64,000 bases of DNA, taken from positions 2,790,001 through 2,854,000 of the forward strand of contig NZ_QBDT01000001.1 in NCBI RefSeq assembly GCF_004124325.1, read 5' to 3'. The notes under the pieces were generated by a model. That model did no database searches, was not told the origin of the DNA, and worked only from the letters and a program-made list of their open reading frames with translations. Positions 7,846 to 17,635 of this stretch are shown piece by piece. This DNA comes from Streptomyces sp. L2. Lineage in GTDB: Bacteria; Actinomycetota; Actinomycetes; Streptomycetales; Streptomycetaceae. Positions within the stretch are counted from its first letter, which is position 1. The number at the start of each line of letters is the position of its first letter. The translations under genes and the position numbers were made by a program.

Positions 7846-9117
7846 GTGACCGAGACGGTCGTGACGACACCGAATCCGCCACCCGCGGGAGCCGCACCTG
7901 AGGGAGCCGGGGCCGAGGGGGCCGCGGCCGGGAAAGCCCCGCCCGCCCCGGCGACGGCACGCGCCGGTGGCGGCAGACTCCGCGCCCTGGACGGGCTGCG
8001 GCTGATCGCCGCGCTCATGGTGGCGCTCTACCACTACGGCGGCCGCGGCGGTCCCGTCACCCGAGCCTGGGGCACCTCGCCCCGGCAGCAGTTCCCCACG
8101 CTGCACACGCCGTTCGCCTACGGCTGCCTCGGCGTCGAGATCTTCTTCGTGATCAGCGGGTTCGTCATCTGCATGAGCGGCTGGGGCCGCCCGTTGCGCT
8201 CCTTCTTCGCCTCCCGCGTGGCTCGGCTGATGCCCGCCTACTGGGTGGCGGTCGTCCTGGTCACGGCGGTGTTCGCGCTGCCCGCGGTGGCGTACGCGAC
8301 GGTGTCCCCGAGCGACGCCCTGGTCAACCTCACCCTGCTCCAGCAGCCGCTGGGCGTCGACCGGGTGCTCGGTGTCGACTGGACGCTGTGGGCGGAGGTC
8401 CGTTTCTACGCCCTGTTCGCCCTGCTCGTGGTCCTGCCGGGCGTCACCCGGCGCAGGGTGGTGATGTTCTGCGTCTGCTGGACCCTCGCGGCCGCCGTCG
8501 CGCAGGGGGCCGGTCAGCCCCTCCTCGACATCGTGCTGATGCCGCGGTACGCGCCGTTCTTCGTGGGCGGGATCGGGCTGTACCTCGTCCATCGCGACCG
8601 GCGGGACGCCCTGGCGTGGGGGATCGTCGCCGTGAGCTTCCTGACCGGCCAGCACTACGCGGTGCGCGACCTGTGGAACGCCGCCGACCCGCACGCCTTC
8701 GCGCACCGCACGTCGTACGGCATCATCGCGGTCGTCGCCTTCGGGTTCCTGGCCGTCACGGCGATCGCGCTGGGGTGGCTGGACCGGGCGAACTGGCGCT
8801 GGCTGACCGTGGCCGGGGCGCTGACGTACCCCTTCTACCTGGTCCACGAGCACCTGGGCTGGGTGGTGATCCGCGTCCTGCACCACGACCTGCACCTGCC
8901 GTCGGCGGTGACCTTCGCCGCGACGCTCACCACGATGCTGCTGCTGGCCCGGCTGCTGAACCGCTTCGTCGAGGAACCGCTGACACCCCGGCTGCGCCGG
9001 GCGCTGAACACCACCGTGGGTGCGCGTCAGTCCTCGCCGTCGAGGAGGGTGTCGACGGACAGGGCGAGCGTGAGGCCGACGGACTCGGGGACGGGGACGG
9101 ACTGGCCTCGCTTGTAG
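7846..9117 (+). CDS. Membrane O-acyltransferase (acyltransferase 3 family)
   Basis: A 423-residue multi-pass protein. After a Pro/Ala-rich cytoplasmic N-terminus (about 45 residues) come the family landmarks LRALDGLRLIAALMVALYHY, EIFFVISGFVI, SFFASRVARLMPAYW, and WTLWAEVRFY, then a series of helices to FVEEPLTPRLRR. It is expected to move an acyl group, probably acetyl, onto the exported glycopolymer. The start is the GTG at 7846, 7 bases after GAGGGG; the frame is open 15 bases further upstream. The last 30 or so residues after LRRALN are low-complexity and are read antisense through the end of the neighbouring Uma2 gene, so the natural stop may have been lost when that gene arrived. Confidence 0.85.
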   Translation: MTETVVTTPNPPPAGAAPEGAGAEGAAAGKAPPAPATARAGGGRLRALDGLRLIAALMVALYHYGGRGGPVTRAWGTSPRQQFPTLHTPFAYGCLGVEIFFVISGFVICMSGWGRPLRSFFASRVARLMPAYWVAVVLVTAVFALPAVAYATVSPSDALVNLTLLQQPLGVDRVLGVDWTLWAEVRFYALFALLVVLPGVTRRRVVMFCVCWTLAAAVAQGAGQPLLDIVLMPRYAPFFVGGIGLYLVHRDRRDALAWGIVAVSFLTGQHYAVRDLWNAADPHAFAHRTSYGIIAVVAFGFLAVTAIALGWLDRANWRWLTVAGALTYPFYLVHEHLGWVVIRVLHHDLHLPSAVTFAATLTTMLLLARLLNRFVEEPLTPRLRRALNTTVGARQSSPSRRVSTDRASVRPTDSGTGTDWPRL

Positions 9118-9608
9118 TGGACGGGGTCGGCGTACTTGCCGTCGACCGGGTCTGTGTAGAGCAGGACCTCGCCGTGCCGGCGGTCGACGATGAGATACAC
9201 GGGAATACCGGCTCGCGCATAGACGTCGACTTTGGTGGCGGTGTCGTTGGTCCAGTTGGAGGACGTCACCTCCAGAACGAGTCGGAACACGTGGGGTGCG
9301 TAGCAAATCTTCTCGACCAGCGCATCCTGGAAGTCCGCCTCCACGATCGCCAGGTCCGGCACCGCATAGTCGTCCGGCCCTGTAGGCAGCCAGAGCCCGA
9401 TGCCCCCGACGGTTCTGAGCCCAGCCCGCCGGTCCCCGGCCTCGTGGCACGCCACGATCAACGAAGAAAGTGTCACTTGATGCGGCCCGTCCGGCGGCGG
9501 TGTCACAACGATGCTCCCGTTGAGGATCTCGACCCGGTGCCCGGGCAGCTCCTCCCAGAGCCGGTCGGCAGCATCGGCAAGCGACGACTCGTGCAGCATC
9601 ACAGCCAC
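9027..9608 (-). CDS. Uma2-family PD-(D/E)XK nuclease-like protein
   Basis: A 193-residue member of the Uma2 (DUF820) family, which has a restriction-endonuclease fold. Visible features are VEILNGSIVVTPPP near the N-terminus, the acidic strand YAVPDLAIVEADF, and the core LVLEVTSSNWTNDTATKVD followed by YARAGIPVYLIVD, which supplies the E and K of the motif. The family is abundant and mobile in actinomycetes; no cellular role is established. The GTG start at 9608 lies 5 bases after AAGGAGG. Its 3' end overlaps the acyltransferase gene by 91 bases in convergent orientation, a sign that it was inserted here. Confidence 0.85.
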   Translation of the reverse strand: MAVMLHESSLADAADRLWEELPGHRVEILNGSIVVTPPPDGPHQVTLSSLIVACHEAGDRRAGLRTVGGIGLWLPTGPDDYAVPDLAIVEADFQDALVEKICYAPHVFRLVLEVTSSNWTNDTATKVDVYARAGIPVYLIVDRRHGEVLLYTDPVDGKYADPVHYKRGQSVPVPESVGLTLALSVDTLLDGED

Positions 9609-9653
9609 GGCACCCTCCTTTCGGAAACACCCTTCACGAGCGTAACCGGACGT

Positions 9654-9668
9654 GGGCGGCTTCCGCCC
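9654..9668 (-). terminator. Small hairpin between the mutase and Uma2 genes
   Basis: GGGCGG, a CTT loop and CCGCCC form a 6-bp stem upstream of the Uma2 start and downstream of the mutase stop. No T-run follows, so its role is uncertain. Confidence 0.25.
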
Positions 9669-9698
9669 ATGATCACCCGAACGGACTAACCACCCAGC

Positions 9699-11279
<1,581 letters not shown>

Positions 11280-11358
11280 GGATGCCTCCGCAGGATGATT
11301 CGTACCTCTCACCATGCCCCGTAGTTCGGCGGCCCTCACGCGGGGGAAGCATCCCGGC

Positions 11359-12243
11359 ATGAGGATCAGGGGGGTAGCCGCCGCGGGCACCGTCTTCGCC
11401 GTCTTCGCCGTCTTCGCCGCCCTCGCCGTGCTCGTCGGCTGCACGGCGCAGCCTCCCGGCGCCGACGGCAAGCACCGCTCCCCGGTGCACATCACGCTGC
11501 CGTCCCGTTCGGCTCCCGCACCGGACGGTTCGGCTCCCGCCCCGGCCCGGACGGGCGGGGCCTCGGCCGCGACGCCGGCCACGGCCCCGGTCACGACGCC
11601 GGCCGCCGCGCCCCGGGTCCTGTGGTCGCGCGGGGACAGCGGCTCGGGCGTACGCGAACTGCAGGCCCGGCTGCGCCAGGTCGCCTGGCTGGCCGACGGC
11701 CCGACGGGGACGTACGACGATCTCACCGAGCGGGCCGTCCGGGGCTTCCAGGGCAAGCGCGGGCTGCCCAGGACGGGCCGGACGGACACCGTCACCTGGC
11801 AGCGGCTGCTCGCCATGACGCACCGGCCCGGGAAGTGGGAGCTGTACCTGATGGGCGGTCAGCCGGCCGCCGCGCCCGACCCGCGCTGTCTGACCGGCCG
11901 GGTCCTGTGCGTCAGCAAGACCAGCCGGACGCTGCGCTGGATGATCGACGGCCGGACCGTCTCGACGATGTCCGTGCGCTTCGGCACCCGGTACTCCCCC
12001 ACCCGCGAGGGCGTCTTCCACGTCTACTGGAAGTCCCGGCACCACGTGTCGACCCTGTACGACTCCCCGATGCCGTACGCGATGTTCTTCAGCGGCGGAC
12101 AAGCGGTGCACTACTCGTACGACTTCGCGGCGCGGGGGTACGCGGGCGGTTCGCACGGGTGCGTCAACGTGCGGGACGAGGCGGCGATCGCGGCACTGTT
12201 CGCGCGGGTGCGGACGGGCGACAAGGTCGTCGTCTACTGGTGA
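11359..12243 (+). CDS. Lipoprotein L,D-transpeptidase with peptidoglycan-binding domain
   Basis: A 294-residue exported enzyme. The signal peptide ends in the lipobox VLVGC (Cys28) and holds a [10 protein letters not shown] repeat written by tandem GCCGTCTTC copies. After a Pro/Ala/Thr linker comes a PG_binding_1 domain ([16 protein letters not shown] to [10 protein letters not shown], about residues 95-150) and a YkuD catalytic domain ending in [14 protein letters not shown], with the active-site Cys in SHGC. It should make 3-3 cross-links, or anchor other molecules, in peptidoglycan on the outer side of the membrane. The ATG at 11359 follows GGGGGAAG by about 10 bases; the frame opens earlier but without a signal peptide. 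Confidence 0.9.
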   Translation: MRIRGVAAAGTVFAVFAVFAALAVLVGCTAQPPGADGKHRSPVHITLPSRSAPAPDGSAPAPARTGGASAATPATAPVTTPAAAPRVLWSRGDSGSGVRELQARLRQVAWLADGPTGTYDDLTERAVRGFQGKRGLPRTGRTDTVTWQRLLAMTHRPGKWELYLMGGQPAAAPDPRCLTGRVLCVSKTSRTLRWMIDGRTVSTMSVRFGTRYSPTREGVFHVYWKSRHHVSTLYDSPMPYAMFFSGGQAVHYSYDFAARGYAGGSHGCVNVRDEAAIAALFARVRTGDKVVVYW

Positions 12244-12286
12244 CGCGGGGCAAGCGCCGGGGGGGGGCGAAGGCTGGTGACTTTGG

Positions 12287-12325
12287 GGCGCGGGCGGGAC
12301 CGGGGGAACGTGTCCCGCCCGCGCC
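12287..12325. terminator. Bidirectional terminator between the convergent L,D-transpeptidase and anti-sigma genes
   Basis: A perfect 14-bp inverted repeat (GGCGCGGGCGGGAC and its complement) with an 11-base loop. It lies in the 244-base gap between two converging genes. The rest of the gap, including an AT-richer patch near 12440-12465, holds nothing I can assign. Confidence 0.75.
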
Positions 12326-12487
12326 AGGTGCACGAGCCGTAGGTACGGGGGGAACCCCGGCTCAGTGCGACGGCCGATGACCAGTCGGCTCACTCAGTAC
12401 TGCGTCGCCGGCTCCAGAAACGTCACACCCTGCGCGGAGAAATTTTCGCGAGTTACGAAACCGCAGGTCAGAGTGGGTGCGGGTGGG

Positions 12488-13729
12488 TCAGTGCGCGCGC
12501 GGCGCGGGCGCGGGACCGGGACCAGGACCGGGACCAGGCTTGGACGGGGCCGGGGCCGGGGCGGATGCGGCGACGCCGGTACGACCGTGACCGCCACCGG
12601 CACCGTGGCCGCCACTGACGTGACCGCCGGCCGAGTGACCGCCGCCGAGGTGGCCGCCGTCCGAATGACCGCCCTTGGAGTGGCCACCACCGGAATGTCC
12701 GCCACCCGAGTGGCCATGGCCCGAATGACCGCGCCCCCCGCCTGAGTGACCCTCGTCGTCACCGCCCTGGCCGGCGTCGTCGCCGCCCTTGCCGCCGCCG
12801 TGCCCCTTGTCCTTGCCGGAACCACCCGAGTCACCGGAGTCGCCGGCGCCACCGGTGCCCTTGGAGCCGGCGGAGCTGTCGGAGAGGCCGGACAGGAGGG
12901 TCCTGCAGTACTGGTTCACGCGCGAGGAGCCGCCCGCCTGGCCCTCCAGGACACGCCGGCGGTCGGCGCCCGGGTCCTTGCCGTCCCGGACATCCCGGCA
13001 CGTCTTGGCGATGCCGCTCCACCAGGTGCCGTCGGACGTGGCGGGGTGATGGGCGCCGGGCGCTCCGCTCTTGCCGCCGTCCGGTCCGCCGGCCTCGTCG
13101 GAACCGTCCGAACCGTCCGAACCGGGGCCGGCGGTCGGACCGCCGCCGGACGTTCCCGTGCCGGACGTGTCCTGCGGGAAGGGCGAGGTGAGGGGGTGGT
13201 CCGGGGTCGGTCCGGAGGTGACGGAGGCGGCGGGGTGGGGCTTGTCGTGGAAGGGGGTCGGCAGCACGCCGGTCTGGGCGGCCATCGCGACGCCGCCGAG
13301 CGTGCCGACGGCGAGTGCGGCGGCGAGGGCCAGCCGTGCCGGCCGGGCCCAGCCGGGGCGTCCGCCGCGGGCCCGGGTTCCGGCCCGGCCCGGGATTCCG
13401 CTACGGGCCGGGGAGCCGATGCGGACCAGGCCGGCGTCGGCCCCGCGCGCGGGCAGGCCGAAGCGGCGGCCGGCGCCGTCCACGCCGGCCCCGGCTGCGG
13501 TCCGCTCGGCGTCGGCGGCCTCCCGGGCCTTGCGGAACGCGGCCAGCGCACCCTGCTCACCGGGGAGTTCGGCGGTCGCCGGAGCGGCCCCGACGGAGAG
13601 CGCGCCGAGCGCCTCGGCGAGCCGTTTTACCTGGTCAGGGGCAGAGGCGTCGACGGCTTCCAGCGACTCACCGCTCAGCAGACCTTCCGCCGTCTCACGG
13701 TTGAGCCACTTGTCCTGCTCGTCGGCCAT
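12488..13729 (-). CDS. Putative membrane anti-sigma factor with His/Gly-repeat outer tail
   Basis: A 413-residue single-pass protein. The N-terminal 125 or so residues are cytoplasmic (ETAEGLLSGESLEAV, GALAAFRKAREAA). One transmembrane helix follows (ARLALAAALAVGTLGGVAMA), then a Ser/Gly/Pro linker, a small domain with two cysteines (KTCRDVRDG and VNQYCRTLL), and about 110 residues of low complexity dominated by HSGGG-like repeats before a Pro/Ala end. It overlaps the sigma gene stop by one base (TGATG) with AAGGA in front, the usual sigma/anti-sigma coupling. It shares plan and motifs with the protein at 14681-15565. There is no zinc anti-sigma HxxxCxxC motif, so the mode of sigma binding is unknown. 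The histidine tail could bind metal (inference). Confidence 0.7.
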   Translation of the reverse strand: MADEQDKWLNRETAEGLLSGESLEAVDASAPDQVKRLAEALGALSVGAAPATAELPGEQGALAAFRKAREAADAERTAAGAGVDGAGRRFGLPARGADAGLVRIGSPARSGIPGRAGTRARGGRPGWARPARLALAAALAVGTLGGVAMAAQTGVLPTPFHDKPHPAASVTSGPTPDHPLTSPFPQDTSGTGTSGGGPTAGPGSDGSDGSDEAGGPDGGKSGAPGAHHPATSDGTWWSGIAKTCRDVRDGKDPGADRRRVLEGQAGGSSRVNQYCRTLLSGLSDSSAGSKGTGGAGDSGDSGGSGKDKGHGGGKGGDDAGQGGDDEGHSGGGRGHSGHGHSGGGHSGGGHSKGGHSDGGHLGGGHSAGGHVSGGHGAGGGHGRTGVAASAPAPAPSKPGPGPGPGPAPAPRAH

Positions 13730-14391
13730 CACATGTCCTTCTGCGTCCGCGCGCGCGTATGCGTCACAGTGGCGGACGTCACCGCGCCACCGCGCGGTTC
13801 TCGCTGCGGGGGGAGCGCGTCGAGGGCGCCCGCGGATTCCGGATCGTCGCCGAGCAGCTCGGCCAGCCGTTTCAGACCGCGGTGCGCGGCGGTGCGTACG
13901 GCGCCGGCGCGCTTGCCGAGGGTCTCGGCGGCGGTCTTGGCGTCGAGGCCGACGACCACGCGCAGGACGACCGCTTCGGCCTGGTCCTGCGGGAGGCGTG
14001 CGATGAGGGAGAGGGTGTGGCCGGTGGTCAGGGCCTCCAGGGCCTCACCGGCGGTGTCGGAATCGGCGGCCCGGCCGGTCAGCTCGGTCTCGTCGCCGCC
14101 GATGGCGGGGCGGCGGCCGCGCATCCGGATGTGGTCCAGCGCACGGTTGCGGGCTATCCGGGCGGCCCAGCCGCGGAACCGGTCGGCGTCGCCGCTGAAC
14201 CGGTCGAGGTCCCTGGCTATCTGCAGCCACGCCTCGGACGCCACGTCCTCGGCGTCGTGATCGCCGACGAGTGTCCGTACGTACCCGAGCAGCCGTGGGT
14301 GCACCGCACGGTACACAGTCCGGAACGCGGTCTCGTCACCGTCCTGTGCCGATCGCACCGCGGCGGTCAGCTCCGCGTCGTCCCCCAGCAC
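13729..14391 (-). CDS. ECF-type RNA polymerase sigma factor
   Basis: A 220-residue sigma-70 family protein. Region 2 is visible in YRAVHPRLLGYVRTLVGD, DAEDVASEAWLQIARDL and FRGWAARIARNRALDHIR. Region 4 is LPQDQAEAVVLRVVVGLD through GAVRTAAHRGLKRLAELL. A 30-residue tail follows. The GTG at 14391 has GGGAG 4 bases before it, which is slightly close; no better start lies nearby. It is translationally coupled to the membrane protein downstream, its likely anti-sigma factor. Region 4 is close to that of the sigma factor at 15562-16215, so the two modules look like an old tandem duplication. Target promoters are unknown. Confidence 0.88.
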   Translation of the reverse strand: MLGDDAELTAAVRSAQDGDETAFRTVYRAVHPRLLGYVRTLVGDHDAEDVASEAWLQIARDLDRFSGDADRFRGWAARIARNRALDHIRMRGRRPAIGGDETELTGRAADSDTAGEALEALTTGHTLSLIARLPQDQAEAVVLRVVVGLDAKTAAETLGKRAGAVRTAAHRGLKRLAELLGDDPESAGALDALPPQREPRGGAVTSATVTHTRARTQKDM

Positions 14392-14578
14392 CTGACTCCC
14401 TAACGCCTGTCTTCTGGTCGGCGCGAAAGGCACGTTACGGCGTGAAACCTCTCTTCGTCCATGTCTGTAGAAGATGCAACTAACTCGTGACGCGTTCGGT
14501 TGCGGACTGGGTGTGACAGAAACAGCACTCACGGCGCTGAAGGAAGTACGGGCCGCCGCGCGGCCCGTGCCGCGCGAC

Positions 14579-14616
14579 GACCGGGGCCTCTCCTGTGGGG
14601 GGTGGCGGCCCCGGTC
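14579..14616 (-). terminator. Terminator hairpin after the second anti-sigma gene
   Basis: GACCGGGGCC and GGCCCCGGTC form a 10-bp stem around an 18-base loop about 65 bases beyond the stop at 14681. A further GGGCCG/CGGCCC hairpin lies about 30 bases on. It separates the two sigma/anti-sigma modules, so the downstream module likely has its own promoter within 14392-14570. Confidence 0.55.
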
Positions 14617-14680
14617 GTTGCCATGGCGAGCGGTGTCCGACCGCGCGGGCGGCGGGCGATCGACCGCGCCGTTACGGCCG

Positions 14681-15565
14681 TCACTTCCCGGCGTCGCCCT
14701 GCCCCGGCTCGACGGCCTTGCCTCCGCCTCCCGTACCGCCTGCCGCACTGTGGGCGCTGCCGCTGCCCTTGGTGCCGCTGCTCGGCTTAACGCCCGTGTC
14801 GTTCCTGCCGGAGTCCCGGGCCGCGGTGTCGTCGGCGGCGAGTTGGGCGGTGCAGTAGGCGGCGACCTTGTTCGTGCCGCCCGCGGCGGTGACGAGGCGC
14901 TGCCAGGCCGTGGCGTCCAGGGCCTTGCCGTGGCGCGTGACCCGGCCCTGCCGGTAGGCGCGGCAGTGCGCCGCGGTGTCCTGGGCGGTGACGGGGTGCC
15001 CGGGACGTGCGGGGGCGGCTCCGGTCGGGGACGGCGTGTCGGGGCGGGATTCGCCGTCGGCACGCTGGGCGTCCGGCTGTCGGGTGGTCCCGGCCGACGG
15101 GCGGGAGCGCTGCCGGGCGCCGTCGCCACCGGCGTGGGACGCGCCCGGTCCGCCCGAGCCGATGGCCGCGACGGCGACTCCGCCCAGGGCGAGGCCGGCG
15201 ACGAGGACGGAGAGCGTGGCCCGCACCCAGAGCCTCAGGCGGCGCGGCTCGCGGGGCCGCCAGTCGTCCCGGCGCCGGGTACGCGCCCGGTGGGTGCCGG
15301 TGTCCCGGGCCGCGCGGAAGGCGGCCAGGGTCCGCTCCTCGGCGGCGGGGTCGAGGTCGGCCGGGCCGGCGTCCGCACGCAGCAGGGCGGCGAGCCGTGC
15401 CTCCAAGGGGGTGGTCTCCGCTTCCGCCGGGCCGGTGCCGGCTGGGTGCAGGTGCCGGCGGCCGGACAGCAGGCCGTCGCTCTGTCGCTCACCCATGTCG
15501 TTCCCGCTTCCTCGTGGATCCGTCGCTCGCGGACCCATACGGCCGCCACGGCCGTCGCCGTTCAC
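14681..15565 (-). CDS. Putative membrane anti-sigma factor with two-cysteine outer domain
   Basis: A 294-residue single-pass protein built like the one at 12488-13729. The cytoplasmic N-terminus contains LEARLAALLRADAGP and ERTLAAFRAARD; the membrane helix is LWVRATLSVLVAGLALGGVAVAA; the outer part has a disordered linker and a small domain with AAHCRAYRQGR and KVAAYCTAQL. It lacks the histidine tail and ends in Gly/Ser. The GTG start at 15565 overlaps the sigma stop (GTGA) and has GGGGGAG 5 bases before it. Calling it an anti-sigma factor rests on coupling and topology, not on a recognised domain. Confidence 0.7.
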   Translation of the reverse strand: MNGDGRGGRMGPRATDPRGSGNDMGERQSDGLLSGRRHLHPAGTGPAEAETTPLEARLAALLRADAGPADLDPAAEERTLAAFRAARDTGTHRARTRRRDDWRPREPRRLRLWVRATLSVLVAGLALGGVAVAAIGSGGPGASHAGGDGARQRSRPSAGTTRQPDAQRADGESRPDTPSPTGAAPARPGHPVTAQDTAAHCRAYRQGRVTRHGKALDATAWQRLVTAAGGTNKVAAYCTAQLAADDTAARDSGRNDTGVKPSSGTKGSGSAHSAAGGTGGGGKAVEPGQGDAGK

Positions 15566-16215
15566 CTCGACTCCCCCAGCGTCCGGGGACCGTCATCCGT
15601 CACACCCTCGGCGACGCCCAGCCGCCGGGCGAGGCGCTTGAGCCCGCGGTGCGCGGCGGTGCGCACCGCGCCGGGCCGCTTGCCCAGGACGCGGGCGGCA
15701 CCGGGGCCGTCGAGGCCCACGACCACCCGGAGCAGCACCGCCTCGGCCTGGTCCCGGGGCAGGTCCCGGATCAGGGCCAGGGCGCGCTCGGTGGACAGCG
15801 ACTCCAGCGCCTGGTCGTGGGTGCTGTGCGGGGCGGGCAGGTCGAGTACGTCCTGTTCGAGGGTGGACGGGGTGGGCCGTACCCGGCGCCGGCGCAGATG
15901 GTCCAGGGCCCGGTGCCGGGCGATGGTCGCGGTCCAGCCCCGGAAGCCGGCCCCGTCGCCGCGGAACCGGCCTAGGTCCCGGGCGATCTCCAGCCAGGCG
16001 TCGGAGGCCACGTCCTCGGCGTCGTCCCCGACCAGGCCGCTCAGGTAGCCGAGGAGCCCCGGCTGCACGATCCGGTAGGCCACGGCGAAGGCGCTCTCGT
16101 CGCCGTCCTGGGCCCGCGCGACGGCGGCACCCAGCTCCCCGTCCCGCGCCTGCCCGCGACGGGGCTGCCCTCCCTGGCCCAAGAACCGTCCTCGTCCGCA
16201 CCGAACGCGCGCCAT
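15562..16215 (-). CDS. ECF-type RNA polymerase sigma factor
   Basis: A 217-residue sigma factor. Region 2 covers YRIVQPGLLGYLSGLVGD, DAEDVASDAWLEIARDL, and FRGWTATIARHRALDHLR; region 4 covers LPRDQAEAVLLRVVVGLD and GAVRTAAHRGLKRLARRL. The ATG at 16215 has no good ribosome binding site and the first 25 residues are basic and unlike the paralogue, so the true start may be internal. It is coupled to the membrane protein that follows. The pair is a homologue of the 12488-14391 module. The 172-base gap upstream shows no clear promoter. Confidence 0.85.
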   Translation of the reverse strand: MARVRCGRGRFLGQGGQPRRGQARDGELGAAVARAQDGDESAFAVAYRIVQPGLLGYLSGLVGDDAEDVASDAWLEIARDLGRFRGDGAGFRGWTATIARHRALDHLRRRRVRPTPSTLEQDVLDLPAPHSTHDQALESLSTERALALIRDLPRDQAEAVLLRVVVGLDGPGAARVLGKRPGAVRTAAHRGLKRLARRLGVAEGVTDDGPRTLGESR

Positions 16216-16387
16216 GCCCGCACGCGCACCGAATCAGCACGCGGAACACCTCAGCCGTGTCCCGCGCCCCCAGCTTGATCAGCGCCGGACCGCACAGAAG
16301 TGTCACAGCTCAGCAGCCCCGGCCGGGCCGCGAACGCGTCCGCCTCTGCCTCCGCCCGCGGATCGCTGCCGTCTCCGCGCCTCGCCT

Positions 16388-17635
16388 TCAGCCCGCCGGG
16401 GACGTACGGCCTTTCGGGCGCTCGCGCGTCCGCGTGCCCAGGACGCCGTCGAGGATGCCGTCGAGGGCGCCACAGGTCGCGACCGTGACGGACAAGAAGG
16501 CGGCCGCGGCCGGGAGGAGCGTGGCCTCGTAGTAAGTGGCCGGGGTGAGGCGGACGACCGCGTACGCCGCCGCCGTTCCGGCCAGGGCGGCGCAGGCGAG
16601 ACGGGCGGCGAGGGTGCGCAGCAGAGGTCCGCGGCGGTGGCCGGCCGGGGCCTTCAAGGTGTCCCGTACGGCGTACGCGCCCGCCGCCGTCGCCGGCACG
16701 ATCCCCGCGACGGCGGCGAGCAGCGGGGTGCCGAACAGGACGCCGTAGCGCACTGCGAGCGCCGGCAGAAGGAACAGGGTCAGCCAGTGGCGCAGAGCCA
16801 GGTGCAGGAAACCGACGGCGAGCCGCGGGCGGGGCTCGGCGAGGCGTACGGCGATCAGGCGGGCCGCGGCCAGTACCGTCCCCGCGCCCAGCGCGAGCGG
16901 GAGGCGCTCACCGAGCCGGCCCAGGCTGTAGAGCAGCGCGGTGTCGTACACGACCAGGACGAGGACGCCCAGCGCGCCGAGGGACACGAGGAACGTCAGC
17001 AGCCCCGGTACGGAGGCGGGGGTACGGCCCCTGCCGCGGTCCCGGGCCGCCAGGCGCGCGAGGAACAGGGGTGTGAGGACAGCGGAGACGGTACGGACGG
17101 CCAGGTCGTCGACCGTGTACGGGTTGCGCAGGTCCCATTCGACCAGGCAGAACACGGCCGTGTACGACGCCGACGCCAGCGGTAGCAGCGGGGAGCGAGC
17201 GAGCCGCCGGTACAGGCCGGCGTCCAGCCAGCGCACGACGGTCGTGAACGCCAGCAGGACGAAGGGGAGTTCGAGGAAGGCCTGGACGCGGAGGACGGTC
17301 GGGGCGAGTGTCCACGGGGCGGGGAAGTCCCGTGCGAGCGAGCGCAGCACGGGGTCGCGCGTCGCCAACTCGAACCAGCCGCCGGGCAGATAGCGCGCGA
17401 TGAAGGACGGGTCACCGTCGTGCACGCGCAGCACGTACACGGTGAACAGCACTTGGTTGACGTAGATCAGGGCGGTGACCACGGCCAGTGGCGGGAGGGG
17501 GGTCAGCGTCCGGCGGGGGCTGTCCTCCGGGCCGTCGGCATCGGGGGGCCGGGCGGCCGCGAGCCGTGGGGCGAGCGCGAGCGCCGCCGCCACCGACACG
17601 AGCACCAGGGCATTCACGAGCGTCCGCACGCCCAT
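16388..17635 (-). CDS. Multi-pass membrane protein of unknown function
   Basis: A 415-residue integral membrane protein with about nine or ten hydrophobic segments, starting with VNALVLVSVAAALALAPRLA and VVTALIYVNQVLFTVYVLRV. I recognise no transporter or enzyme motif. The ATG at 17635 overlaps the stop of the upstream regulator by one base (TGATG), so the two are co-translated, and the protein may belong to the response controlled by that regulator. A charged C-terminus (TRTRERPKGRT) suggests a cytoplasmic end. Confidence 0.8.
   Translation of the reverse strand: MGVRTLVNALVLVSVAAALALAPRLAAARPPDADGPEDSPRRTLTPLPPLAVVTALIYVNQVLFTVYVLRVHDGDPSFIARYLPGGWFELATRDPVLRSLARDFPAPWTLAPTVLRVQAFLELPFVLLAFTTVVRWLDAGLYRRLARSPLLPLASASYTAVFCLVEWDLRNPYTVDDLAVRTVSAVLTPLFLARLAARDRGRGRTPASVPGLLTFLVSLGALGVLVLVVYDTALLYSLGRLGERLPLALGAGTVLAAARLIAVRLAEPRPRLAVGFLHLALRHWLTLFLLPALAVRYGVLFGTPLLAAVAGIVPATAAGAYAVRDTLKAPAGHRRGPLLRTLAARLACAALAGTAAAYAVVRLTPATYYEATLLPAAAAFLSVTVATCGALDGILDGVLGTRTRERPKGRTSPAG

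Noticed and set aside
12394..12487. Short minus-strand frame ending GVTFLEPATQY after the first anti-sigma gene
   Set aside because: It lies in another frame beyond the stop, has no start or ribosome site and no recognised match; left unannotated.
12550..12740. Regular repeats that could suggest a CRISPR array
   Set aside because: The repeats are in-frame HSGGG-coding units of a protein; there are no uniform spacers and no cas genes.
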